Origin: Weissella confusa
GTDB taxonomy: Bacteria; Bacillota; Bacilli; Lactobacillales; Lactobacillaceae
NCBI GenBank assembly: GCA_041871065.1
Contig: CP168942.1
Coordinates: 92,501 to 156,500 of the forward strand
DNA: 64,000 nt
Direction: 5' to 3'
Position numbers and translations under genes: made by a program. The notes under the pieces are model-generated. The model had not been told where the DNA came from. It was given only the letters and a program-made list of their open reading frames with translations, and made no database searches. Position 1 is the stretch's first letter, and every line of letters begins with the position of its first letter. Positions 27,166-35,218 of the stretch are shown in pieces.

Positions 27166-28425
27166 ATGGCAGAAGATATTTTGCAAGAACTTGAATGGCG
27201 TGGTGCCATCAACCAAACCACTGACGAAGCTGGTTTGCGTGATCAAATGGCTAAGGAACAAATTGGGGTATACGTTGGTATTGACCCAACTGGTGACTCA
27301 ATGCACATCGGTCACTTGATTCCATTTATGATTTTGAAGCGATTCCAATTGGCTGGTCAAAAGCCAGTTATCGTTGTGGGTGGTGCCACTGGTTCAATCG
27401 GTGACCCATCAGGTAAGAAGTCAGAGCGTAAGTTGTTGTCACAAGAAGACGTAGCCGCTAACGTTGAAAAGATTCGTGCCCAAATGGTTAAGTTGTTTGG
27501 TGAAGATGGTTTCACGATTGTTAACAACTTTGACTGGTTGGGAAAGTTGTCATTGCTAGACATGTTGCGTGAGTACGGTAAGTTGTTCTCAATCAACACG
27601 ATGTTGGCTAAGGACGTGGTTGCATCACGTTTGGAAGCAGGAATCTCATTTACTGAGTTCACGTACCAAATCTTGCAATCAATCGACTTCCACGAGTTGT
27701 GGAAGCGCGAAAACGTGCGTTTGCAAGTTGGTGGATCGGACCAATGGGGTAACATTACTGGTGGTATCGATTTGATCCACAAGCTTGAAGGTGGTGAAGC
27801 ACCAGCCTTTGGTTTGACGGTGCCTTTGTTGTTGAAGGCCGACGGTACAAAGTTTGGTAAGACTGAAGGTGGAGCTGTTTGGCTTGACCCTGAAAAGACG
27901 ACGCCATTCGAATTCTACCAATTCTGGTTGAACACGGCTGATTCAGACGTTGAGAAGATGTTGAAGTACTTCACGTTCTTGTCACAAGACGAAATCGCTG
28001 GATTGGTTGCTGACTTGCAAGAGAACGCAGCTGCTCGTAACGCACAACGTCGTTTGGCTCAAGAAGTCACAACGTTCGTTCACGGTGCTGATGCTGTTAA
28101 GACGGCTGAGACGATGACGAAGGTCTTGTTCGGTAACGCTGACGTGTCAGAATTGACGACCGATGAAGTCGCAATCTTGGCTGGAAACGTGCCAACGTTC
28201 GAAATCGACAACGCTGAAATCGGCTTGTTGGATTTGGTTGTTGCCGCTGGCTTGGAAAAGTCAAAGACGGCCGCACGTAAGTCTGTTAAGGACGGTGCTA
28301 TCCGTATCAACGGTGAGCAAATCACTGACGAAGAAGCGGTTATCAACCCAGCTGCAAAGTACGATGGTAAGTACGTCATCGTAAAGCGCGGTAAGAAGAA
28401 GTGGGCCGTTGCGGTTGTTCGTTAA
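27166..28425 (+). CDS. tyrS: Tyrosyl-tRNA synthetase
   Basis: A 419-residue class I aminoacyl-tRNA synthetase that charges tRNA-Tyr. It has the HIGH motif (DSMHIGHLIPF), the tyrosine-site segment GGSDQWGNITGGIDLI, the KMSKS-equivalent KFGKTEGGAVWLD, and a C-terminal S4 RNA-binding domain (about residues 350-419). This is the usual bacterial TyrS type and length. It is preceded by a matching tyrosine T-box. The ribosome site is AGAGGAGAA. Confidence 0.97.
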   Translation: MAEDILQELEWRGAINQTTDEAGLRDQMAKEQIGVYVGIDPTGDSMHIGHLIPFMILKRFQLAGQKPVIVVGGATGSIGDPSGKKSERKLLSQEDVAANVEKIRAQMVKLFGEDGFTIVNNFDWLGKLSLLDMLREYGKLFSINTMLAKDVVASRLEAGISFTEFTYQILQSIDFHELWKRENVRLQVGGSDQWGNITGGIDLIHKLEGGEAPAFGLTVPLLLKADGTKFGKTEGGAVWLDPEKTTPFEFYQFWLNTADSDVEKMLKYFTFLSQDEIAGLVADLQENAAARNAQRRLAQEVTTFVHGADAVKTAETMTKVLFGNADVSELTTDEVAILAGNVPTFEIDNAEIGLLDLVVAAGLEKSKTAARKSVKDGAIRINGEQITDEEAVINPAAKYDGKYVIVKRGKKKWAVAVVR

Positions 28426-28450
28426 TGAACTAACTACTATATAAATAAGT

Positions 28451-28483
28451 AAAGGGCACTGCATATTTTTGCAGTGCCCTTTT
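28451..28483. terminator. Terminator between tyrS and the convergent VanZ-RDD gene
   Basis: AAAGGGCACTGC pairs with GCAGTGCCCTTT around ATATTTTT, with a T run on the plus strand. It could act in both directions. Confidence 0.88.
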
Positions 28484-28485
28484 GA

Positions 28486-29688
28486 CTATTGATGACGCTC
28501 GCTGCGCGTGGTTGGTTGCTTAGGCGCAACCTCAGGTGTAGCGGGTGTTTTTGGTTGTTCTTGCATAATTGGCGCGTCGGCCATTGTCGTTTGCTTGACG
28601 ATCGCTTCTGAACCAACGCCACTGATCTTTTCATATAGTAGCTTGTGTTGCGGACGGAAGATTGTGATTAACCAATCTAGGACCAACACAACGGCTGGGG
28701 CCGCAAACAAGAGAATGAACGTGTATGTTCGGTTCAACAATTCAGCTGATACCGTTCCAGTTGAACCAATGAGTTGCAACCAGAATGGGAAGAAGCAAAT
28801 TGTAAAGCCGACCATCAAACCATTTCGAATGAAAATGCGCCAACGTTGTGACTTAGCCACATCATAACGGGTGCGGACAATCAGTTGACCAGGCGTTGCA
28901 CCAATCAAGAATGGCACAATCCCCCAAACGATGAGGTATGATACAAGGTCAGTTGCTGTTTGGTTTGACACGACTTGATTAAGAATGAAGCCGATAATTG
29001 ATGCGATAACGAAATCCACGCCGAATGATAGTAGACGACGTACCAGCGTGACACGGTGGCCAAGGCTGCGTGCACGTTCATCCATGCGGTCACGGGATGG
29101 GAAAATCAACCCAAGTAGTGGGGCGAAAATCCAACCGATCACGCCACCCATGGTGTTCAAAATGAGGTCGTCAACGTCGAACAAGCGGTATGGGCGCCAG
29201 TAGATGTGATACAACGCGGTATATTGCGTCGTTTCGTAAAACGCTGTTAGCATCATCGTTAGAATTAACGTTGTGAAGAAACCGCGATTAAAGTAAAAGT
29301 GCAAATACATACCGAATGGTACGGTTAGCAACACGTTAAAGGCTGCCTGCGTAAATGATGGATCCAACAAGCCGGCCTTCAACCCGCCACCGTGGAAGTA
29401 GGGGTTGTCGTTAAAGAAGGTACGGACGACTTGGAGTGGATCTAAGTTCATAGTCTGTGCGTGAATCGCCTGCAAATGCTCCAAGGTTGCTTCCGTTGGC
29501 AACGGCAAAATAACCATGAAGTAGGCGGTCTTAAAGTAAAAAACGAAACTAAACGTCATCACCGTATGCCAAAAGGTCACGGATCCGAAGCGACGATATT
29601 GTAAAAACAAAAATGGTACGAATAAAACAATTAGTATGATTGGAAACGCAATAATTGCGTCTTTGATAGGTACGCCAAAGCCTCCCAC
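28486..29688 (-). CDS. VanZ-like and RDD domain membrane protein
   Basis: A 400-residue polytopic membrane protein. Residues about 10-215 form a VanZ-like domain (FETTQYTALYHIYWRPYRLF-type region, here split as AFYETTQYTAL and YRLFDVDDLILNTMGG). Residues about 225-365 form an RDD domain (LVRRLLSFGVDFVIASIIG, then IGATPGQLIVRTRY). A Pro/Thr/Gln-rich cytoplasmic tail follows. VanZ-RDD fusions are known in lactobacilli, but their function is unclear; VanZ relatives can lower susceptibility to some glycopeptides, which should not be assumed here. It is convergent with tyrS. The start ATG has GGAGGAAAG upstream on the minus strand. Confidence 0.85.
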   Translation of the reverse strand: MGGFGVPIKDAIIAFPIILIVLFVPFLFLQYRRFGSVTFWHTVMTFSFVFYFKTAYFMVILPLPTEATLEHLQAIHAQTMNLDPLQVVRTFFNDNPYFHGGGLKAGLLDPSFTQAAFNVLLTVPFGMYLHFYFNRGFFTTLILTMMLTAFYETTQYTALYHIYWRPYRLFDVDDLILNTMGGVIGWIFAPLLGLIFPSRDRMDERARSLGHRVTLVRRLLSFGVDFVIASIIGFILNQVVSNQTATDLVSYLIVWGIVPFLIGATPGQLIVRTRYDVAKSQRWRIFIRNGLMVGFTICFFPFWLQLIGSTGTVSAELLNRTYTFILLFAAPAVVLVLDWLITIFRPQHKLLYEKISGVGSEAIVKQTTMADAPIMQEQPKTPATPEVAPKQPTTRSERHQ

Positions 29689-29869
29689 AACACTTTCCTC
29701 CGCTTTTCTGTCATACTAAGAGTATACAGTCTAGACCACTAAATTTCACAAAGTTGGCATTTTCTGTTGCATTTACTTTTCGTAAGTGTAGAATTAGTTG
29801 CATAAATATTGATTAGATATTGATAGATTTTTATTTGAGATTTTTTGAAGCGAAAGAAGGACTTAGGAT

Positions 29870-30814
29870 ATGACTACGATGAAGGCCGTTGTATTTGACG
29901 AATTTGGAGACGTTGATGTCTTCCACGAAGCTGAAGTAGAAGTACCAGTTTTGACGAAGGGTAGCATCTTGATCAAGCAAGCTGCTATCGCAATGGACCC
30001 ATACGACGTTAAGTTCCGTGCCGGTGCCTTTGGTGTGCCTGCAAAGGAAAACATGATCGGTGGATCAACGATTGCCGGTGTTGTTGAAGCAGTTGCCGCT
30101 GACGTAACTGAGTTCAAGGTTGGTGAGCGCGTTGTTGCTGTACCACACGAGCACGGATACGCAGAGTATGCTGTTGTTGATGCTGACACTGCTGGTCACT
30201 TGCCAGATTCAGTTTCATTTGAAGATGCAGCCGCTTTGGCCTTGGGTGGTCAAACTGGTTACCAAGCCGTTGTTGATGCATTGAACTTGCAAGAAGGTGA
30301 GTTAATCTTGATCCACGGTGGTGCCGGTGCTGTTGGTTACGCTGCTTTGCAAACTGCTTTGTACCGTGGCGCATCAAAGATCTACACGACATCATTGCCT
30401 ACTGACATTGCCTACCTACACGAGTTGAACGCCGACATCGAGACGATCGACTTCACGACGCAAAAGTTTACTGACGTGATTCCAGAGTCATCAGTTGATA
30501 CTGTTGTTGAAATCATCGGTGGTAACAACGCTTTGGGTTCAATGCAAGTTTTGAAGGAAGGTGGACGCATCGTGTCTACTGTTCCTTTGGGCGACGACGT
30601 TAAGGCTGCCCGTGATGCCAAGAACATCAAGGGTGACTACTACGTGATGCAATCAACGACTGAAGTTTTGACGAAGTTGATGGAGCACTTGGGAAACGGT
30701 GACTACAAGGTTGCTGTTGCTGAAGTAAAGCCATTCAACTTGGAGAACTTGAAGGAAGGTCACAAGATTGTTGAGTCACAAGCCGTTCACGGTAAGGTTG
30801 TTTTGACTTTCTAA
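29870..30814 (+). CDS. NADP-dependent quinone oxidoreductase-like protein (MDR family)
   Basis: A 314-residue zinc-independent medium-chain dehydrogenase. It has an N-terminal GroES-like fold (MKAVVFDEFG, DPYDVKFRAGAFG) and a C-terminal nucleotide-binding motif LIHGGAGAVGYAALQTA at about residues 144-160. The zinc ligands of alcohol dehydrogenases are absent, as in quinone oxidoreductases. It probably reduces reactive quinones or enones with NADPH. The codon use is strongly optimised, suggesting high expression. It is monocistronic: a 180-base AT-rich upstream gap and a strong terminator flank it. The ribosome site is AGAAGGAC. Confidence 0.9.
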   Translation: MTTMKAVVFDEFGDVDVFHEAEVEVPVLTKGSILIKQAAIAMDPYDVKFRAGAFGVPAKENMIGGSTIAGVVEAVAADVTEFKVGERVVAVPHEHGYAEYAVVDADTAGHLPDSVSFEDAAALALGGQTGYQAVVDALNLQEGELILIHGGAGAVGYAALQTALYRGASKIYTTSLPTDIAYLHELNADIETIDFTTQKFTDVIPESSVDTVVEIIGGNNALGSMQVLKEGGRIVSTVPLGDDVKAARDAKNIKGDYYVMQSTTEVLTKLMEHLGNGDYKVAVAEVKPFNLENLKEGHKIVESQAVHGKVVLTF

Positions 30815-30843
30815 TTTGACCAACCACAATTAAACGCACATCA

Positions 30844-30885
30844 GAAAATCCGCACGACCTTTTTCCACCGGTCGTGCGGATTTTA
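30844..30885 (+). terminator. Intrinsic terminator
   Basis: AAAATCCGCACGACC pairs with GGTCGTGCGGATTTT. Very strong hairpin. Confidence 0.92.
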
Positions 30886-30926
30886 GTTTATAGTGGTCTT
30901 GAAATTAAACAAAAGAGGAAAATACA

Positions 30927-31676
30927 ATGTATAAGGAACCACTCGTGACGGTTGCTGTGTTGAGTCACAATCTTGAGGGATACATTGGCCACAGCCTAAA
31001 AACCGTAAATAAGCAAACGTATAAGAACATGGACATTGTGATTTTGGATGATGCGTCAACAGATGACACGATGTCAGAAATTAACCACTGGGCAGCTCGT
31101 GATGACCGTATGCGTGTTATTAAGAATAACAAGCGTAAAGGTGTTGCGGCTGTTCGCAATCAGGCGCTAGACCAAATTCTCGGTAAGTATTTTATCTTCG
31201 TGGATGGGGATGACCAATTGGCGCCATCATTTGTTGAAACGCTGGTCGGTGCTTTGGAAGAAAATCCTGACATTAGCATTGCGAGTGTTGGTTTTAGTTG
31301 GGGAGCTAGTGGTGCCCCAAAGAAGGCACATGAAGTGACCTTCCGCAAAATTGATCGCGCTGGCATGTTTGAAGGTGTGACGCACCGTGGTCACGTTATT
31401 TCAGGTATGGTCTGGAACAAGATTTACCGTTCAGCAGATTTGTTGGATAGTAAGGTCCGTTTCGATGAAACGCTTGAATTGGCTGAAGACCACTTGTGGA
31501 TTGCCCAAGTGGTTGCGTCAAGGGCGATGTCAGAGTACTCGTTGTTTGCGACAGATGTCCTTTATAACAAGGTGTCTCGTTCAACGAGTATCATTCACAC
31601 CGCATCACACGCCTTGCGTGAACGTGAGCGTGAAATCGATCAACAAATCGCCCGCATCGGTGATGACATCATTTAA
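30927..31676 (+). CDS. Family 2 glycosyltransferase
   Basis: A 249-residue cytosolic or membrane-associated GT-A glycosyltransferase. It opens VTVAVLSHNLEGYIGHSLKT, then has DDASTDDTMSEI and the metal-binding VDGDDQ motif at about residues 91-96. An acidic ELAEDHLW-type segment (catalytic region) follows. No membrane segment is present. It stands alone with its own terminator, so its acceptor (wall polymer, exopolysaccharide or lipid) cannot be told from context. Confidence 0.88.
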   Translation: MYKEPLVTVAVLSHNLEGYIGHSLKTVNKQTYKNMDIVILDDASTDDTMSEINHWAARDDRMRVIKNNKRKGVAAVRNQALDQILGKYFIFVDGDDQLAPSFVETLVGALEENPDISIASVGFSWGASGAPKKAHEVTFRKIDRAGMFEGVTHRGHVISGMVWNKIYRSADLLDSKVRFDETLELAEDHLWIAQVVASRAMSEYSLFATDVLYNKVSRSTSIIHTASHALREREREIDQQIARIGDDII

Positions 31677-31679
31677 TGA

Positions 31680-31716
31680 GAAAACGCTGGCCACTTTTCA
31701 TTGGTCAGCGTTTTTG
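31680..31716 (+). terminator. Intrinsic terminator
   Basis: AAAACGCTGGCCA pairs with TGGTCAGCGTTTT (one G-T), with a T run. Confidence 0.88.
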
Positions 31717-31750
31717 TTATGCTTCTCCTTAAAGAATGGGGGAAAGAAAC

Positions 31751-32089
31751 ATGCAATTTTATGAACCAACCGCAAATGATGATGCGACGATTGAGGCAGT
31801 TATTAAGCAACCAGGGAAGCAATTAATGTTTTTGCAAGCGGACTGGTGTGGTGACTGCAAAGCGATTAAGCCGTTTGTGCAACAATTCAAAGATACGGTA
31901 ATCGACCGCGGAGCAAATTGGGTGGATGCTGATCGTGACGCGAATTTAGCTGTCGCCCAAGAACAAGGCCTGATGGGTATTCCAGCATTTGTCTTGTTTG
32001 AAGATGGTCAACAAGTCGCACACATTGGAAATGGTGAACGTTTGAATCCGAAGGACGTTCAAAATTGGATTAATGAATATGTTGGCTAA
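31751..32089 (+). CDS. Thioredoxin-like protein (WCGDC active site)
   Basis: A 112-residue thioredoxin-fold protein. The redox site WCGDC is at about residues 35-39 (QADWCGDCKAIKP), followed by the conserved cis-proline region GIPAFVLFEDG. The active site is CGDC rather than the classical CGPC, as seen in a group of thioredoxin-like proteins in lactic acid bacteria. The start at 31751 was chosen because GGGGGAAAG precedes it; an in-frame upstream ATG at 31736 overlaps the likely ribosome site. It precedes a methionine T-box and two further redox genes. Confidence 0.9.
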   Translation: MQFYEPTANDDATIEAVIKQPGKQLMFLQADWCGDCKAIKPFVQQFKDTVIDRGANWVDADRDANLAVAQEQGLMGIPAFVLFEDGQQVAHIGNGERLNPKDVQNWINEYVG

Positions 32090-32139
32090 TATGAAAGAAC
32101 TCTCATATTAGTTGTTGACATTCTAATTTTTAGTGTGTA

Positions 32140-32440
32140 TGATAAAGCACATAAAGTTAAGACATGAATTCGGTGATGAGAAGAGTAGTGTTACGAATGA
32201 ACCCAGAAAGCGATTGGTTGATGTGAAATCGTTTCGTTCAAGGCATGAAGATGAGCTCGGAGAAATGACGTCGGTGCAAGCTGATGTCACGGTAGGAACC
32301 GTTATCTTCCCTGGTTTATCCGCTTTAGTGCGGCGAACTGTAGAGGTGTATTTGGTGACAAGTACATAAATTAGGGTGGTAACACGATAAAGTCGTCCCT
32401 AGCTAGAGATTATTCTGGCTAGGGGCGGCTTTTTCTTTTT
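32140..32440 (+). promoter_or_regulatory. T-box leader with an ATG (methionine) specifier
   Basis: A T-box riboswitch: stem I begins GATGAGAAGAGTAGTG, the T-box TTAGGGTGGTAACACG is at 32371-32386, and a terminator CGTCCCTAGC/GCTAGGGGCG with a T run is at 32394-32440. By analogy with the tyrS leader (GAAT-TAC-A), the specifier segment here reads GAAG-ATG-A, putting ATG at 32251-32253. It should respond to uncharged tRNA-Met. It lies directly upstream of the fRMsr-like gene. A frame of 78 codons at 32133-32369 inside it is not a gene. Confidence 0.85.
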
Positions 32441-32498
32441 AGTCACCGCATTCATGACGAAAATAGAGAGAGTATTTAATAAACGAGGTATATAGATT

Positions 32499-32999
32499 AT
32501 GGCAATTGAGATTACACGCGCAGAAGCAGACACATTGTTGAAGACACCATTGATTTCAAAGTTGTTGATTGAATGGATCAAGGGGGAAGAATCAGAAAAG
32601 TTCCCGCTAGCCAACTTGGCTAACGCCTCAGCCATCTTGTTTGAAAACTTGAAGCAAGTTAACTGGGCTGGTTTCTACTTGTACGACGAGAAGGTTGATG
32701 AGTTGATTCTTGGACCTTTCTTGGGTAAGCCAGCGGTTGTCCGCATCAAGCCTGGTTCAGGTGTAGTTGGTGAGTCATTCACAAAGCAAGAAACGATTAC
32801 GGTTGCTGACGTGCACGTCTTTGACGGTCACATCGCGTGCGACCCAGCATCAAACGCTGAAATCGTGGTACCATTGACGACGGCCGATGGTAAGCGCTTG
32901 GGTGTCTTGGATATCGACTCAACGGCCTTCAACCGTTTCGGTGCCAAGGAAAAGGCTGAGCTTGAGCACTTCGTTAAGACTTTGTTGCAATACATCTAA
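32499..32999 (+). CDS. GAF-domain protein, free methionine-(R)-sulfoxide reductase-like
   Basis: A 166-residue single-GAF protein of the fRMsr family, which reduces free Met-R-sulfoxide to Met with thioredoxin. Family stretches are NWAGFYLYDE, LGPFLGKPAVVRI, VADVHVFDGHIACD and EIVVPLTTADGKRLGVLDID. E. coli fRMsr uses three cysteines in ACVRI, GVCG and IACD. Here only the last remains (IACD); the other two are valine (AVVRI and GVVG). Activity is therefore uncertain. The gene sits behind a T-box with a methionine codon, which supports a link to methionine supply. No terminator separates it from the next flavoprotein gene. Confidence 0.85.
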   Translation: MAIEITRAEADTLLKTPLISKLLIEWIKGEESEKFPLANLANASAILFENLKQVNWAGFYLYDEKVDELILGPFLGKPAVVRIKPGSGVVGESFTKQETITVADVHVFDGHIACDPASNAEIVVPLTTADGKRLGVLDIDSTAFNRFGAKEKAELEHFVKTLLQYI

Positions 33000-33064
33000 T
33001 CAGAAGTCACTAGACAATCCTGATAGAATAGAGTTACAAAATTAAAGTTAACGAGGAGTAAGAC

Positions 33065-34405
33065 ATGGCAGAGACATTACACTATGACGTGGCAATTATT
33101 GGTGCTGGACCAGCCGGTTTGGCCGCTGCGGAAGATGTGAAGGCTGCAGGTAAGTCAGTCGTTTTGATTGAAAAGTACCTATGGGGTGGAACATGCCCAA
33201 ATTATGGTTGCGATCCTAAGAAGATTTTGTTGGCCGCTGTTGAAGCCAAGGAACACGTGGACTTCCTACGTGGGGATGGTGTTGACGGTAAGGTTGATAT
33301 TAACTGGGAAGACTTGATGGGCCGTAAGATGCGCTTCACGGAAGCAATTCCTGACAAGACGGTTCACTCATTGGACGCTAACGGCATTGGTCACATTTAC
33401 GGGGCAGCTCACTTTATCAATGAAGATACAGTGATTGTGCACGGTGATGAAGATGTTGAAGTGCAAGCAACTGACTGGATTTTGACGGTTGGTCAACGAC
33501 CAGCTGAATTGGAAATTCCTGGGGCTGAATACACAATCAACTCTGAGCAATTCTTGAGCTTGGCTGAGATGCCTGAAGACATTGTGATTATTGGTGGTGG
33601 CTACATTGCCGTTGAGTTCGCCTCAATCGCAGCTGGTGCAGGGGCACAAGTTCACTTGGTTGTCCGTGGTAGTGAGTTGTTGTCAGAATTTGACGAAGCA
33701 TTTGTTGATACGCTATTCGATCAATTGGATGACCGTGGCATTCGTATTTACTTCAACACAGAAGTTACGGAAGTGGCGAAGACGGATGACGGCTACTCAG
33801 CAACGTTGAGTTTTGGTAGCACGATTCCAGCCGGTGTGGTTGTCCGCGCGGTTGGCCGTGTTGGAAACAACGACACGCTACAATTGGAGAACGCCGGTGT
33901 TGAAGATGACATCCACGGTATTAACGTTGATGAATTCTTGCGTACGTCAAACCCACACATTTATGCAGCGGGTGACGTGGCCAACACAAGCAAGCCACGT
34001 ATCACGACGGTTGGTTACTACGAGGCGCGTTATGCAGCGTCAGTTATCCTAGGTCATGACCAACCAATCGAATACCCAGCGGTGCCGGTTGTGGTTTACG
34101 GTACGCCTAAGTTGGCAGCGGTTGGTGTGCCAACGCAATATGCTGAAGAAAACGGCTATTCAGTCCGCGATATCGACATGACGAACTGGTTCACGTATTA
34201 CCGTACTGGTGAGCCAGCGGCCCGTGCCAAGGTTGTCTTAGATGCCGACAAGAAGTTGGTAGGCGCAACGGTTTTGAGTGCGCATGCTGATGAGTTGATT
34301 AATTACTTCACTGAAGCAATTAACAACAAGGATGGCTACCAAGCGATCCGTGATCGTTTGTACGCGTACCCAACGCCAGCATCAGATTTGGAATACTTCT
34401 TCTAA
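33065..34405 (+). CDS. FAD/NAD(P) disulfide oxidoreductase, glutathione-reductase-like
   Basis: A 446-residue class I pyridine nucleotide-disulfide oxidoreductase. It has an N-terminal FAD motif GAGPAGLAAAEDV (residues 12-24), a redox-active pair in GGTCPNYGCDPKK (about residues 45-57), the NAD(P) motif GGGYIAVEFASIAA, and AAGDVANTSKPR near the FAD site. Glutathione reductases end with an HPTxSE-type motif carrying the catalytic His-Glu pair; here the matching end reads AYPTPASDLEYFF, with Tyr and Asp instead. The substrate is thus uncertain. It probably shares a transcript with the GAF protein, 65 bases upstream. The ribosome site is GAGGAG. Confidence 0.88.
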   Translation: MAETLHYDVAIIGAGPAGLAAAEDVKAAGKSVVLIEKYLWGGTCPNYGCDPKKILLAAVEAKEHVDFLRGDGVDGKVDINWEDLMGRKMRFTEAIPDKTVHSLDANGIGHIYGAAHFINEDTVIVHGDEDVEVQATDWILTVGQRPAELEIPGAEYTINSEQFLSLAEMPEDIVIIGGGYIAVEFASIAAGAGAQVHLVVRGSELLSEFDEAFVDTLFDQLDDRGIRIYFNTEVTEVAKTDDGYSATLSFGSTIPAGVVVRAVGRVGNNDTLQLENAGVEDDIHGINVDEFLRTSNPHIYAAGDVANTSKPRITTVGYYEARYAASVILGHDQPIEYPAVPVVVYGTPKLAAVGVPTQYAEENGYSVRDIDMTNWFTYYRTGEPAARAKVVLDADKKLVGATVLSAHADELINYFTEAINNKDGYQAIRDRLYAYPTPASDLEYFF

Positions 34406-34411
34406 CAAAAT

Positions 34412-34444
34412 AACGGCCAGGAATTTGTTTCCTGGCCGTTTTCT
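34412..34444. terminator. Bidirectional terminator
   Basis: AACGGCCAGGAA pairs with TTCCTGGCCGTT, with a T run on the plus strand. It lies between convergent genes. Confidence 0.9.
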
Positions 34445-34448
34445 TTAT

Positions 34449-34847
34449 TTACTGTACTGGTGCGCTGGTGTGTGACAGCACGGTCTTGCAATCACGGCTA
34501 ACCACAACCGTGTGCGTTAATTCGCCGTCTTCAAATGTCACTTCAACTGTTCGATCAGTTGGGTTATAAACCTCATTCGTTGCGGAAACTGAGTCTGGAT
34601 TCACCTTGGCAGCCGTTGCAGCGGTCTTTAAGGCTTTCTCCAACATGGCGCTACTATCTGACTTTTTTGTCCCAGATGATTGCACCGTCAAAGCCTCCTC
34701 AGCGCCGTGCAACACCCCACGTTGATAACCGTTTGAATGCCCGAGAAAATAAGCTGCTGTGATAATTGCGCCCATCATTAAGACGAGGCAAAAGATAACT
34801 ACAGCAGGTAACCGGTTTGTTCGTTTGTGGGGTTCAATAGGACGCAT
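34449..34847 (-). CDS. Small single-pass membrane protein, unknown function
   Basis: A 132-residue protein with a basic cytoplasmic start (MRPIEPHKRTNR), one membrane segment (about residues 14-36), and an extracytoplasmic part with Ser/Lys-rich and Val/Thr-rich strands (RTVEVTFEDGELTHTVVVS). A single cysteine occurs near the end (SRDCKTV). No lipobox or sorting signal is seen. It is divergent from the purine riboswitch region. I do not recognise the family. The ribosome site on the minus strand is AGGAGAAAG. Confidence 0.72.
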   Translation of the reverse strand: MRPIEPHKRTNRLPAVVIFCLVLMMGAIITAAYFLGHSNGYQRGVLHGAEEALTVQSSGTKKSDSSAMLEKALKTAATAAKVNPDSVSATNEVYNPTDRTVEVTFEDGELTHTVVVSRDCKTVLSHTSAPVQ

Positions 34848-35019
34848 ACAACTTTCTCCTAAATTGTTAATACTTAATATGATTAACTATACCCGCAAAA
34901 AGTTGGGGATTCATGCCAGAAATGACATGTAAACACGAACTTTGAATAGCGATTTTCTGAAAAACGCTTGCAAATTCGTACACTTTTGGTATATTTGATG
35001 AAACAAATGAGAACGTAAT

Positions 35020-35156
35020 CACTATCGGTATAATTGCTGGAGAATGGCCGGCGAGTTCCTACCCGTTTCCCAAGAGACGGACTACCGATAGTGTTTTGAG
35101 ATATCTAATTGCACCCATTCTGCATGCTTTTTTGCGTGTGAATGGGTGCTTTTTAG
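35020..35156 (+). promoter_or_regulatory. Guanine riboswitch with terminator, upstream of pbuX-xpt
   Basis: A purine aptamer at 35020-35093: P1 CACTATCGG/CCGATAGTG, TATAAT in J1/2, loops joined through TGGC...GAGTTCCTACCCG, and GGACTAC at the 3' side. The C in GGACTAC marks guanine/hypoxanthine specificity rather than adenine. A terminator GCACCCATTC/GAATGGGTGC with a T run follows at 35110-35156. Guanine should switch off the xanthine permease and xpt genes. Confidence 0.93.
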
Positions 35157-35218
35157 TTCTATCGAATCACCTAATTGGGGTAGTGGTTACACAGAAGAGA
35201 TGGAGGGATTTGTTTATC

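Noticed and set aside
32133..32369. 78-codon plus-strand open frame
   Set aside because: It lies inside the methionine T-box leader and crosses conserved RNA elements.
35096..35218. Longer N-terminus for the xanthine permease
   Set aside because: It would run through the riboswitch 3' strand and its terminator. The ATG at 35219 has a strong ribosome site.
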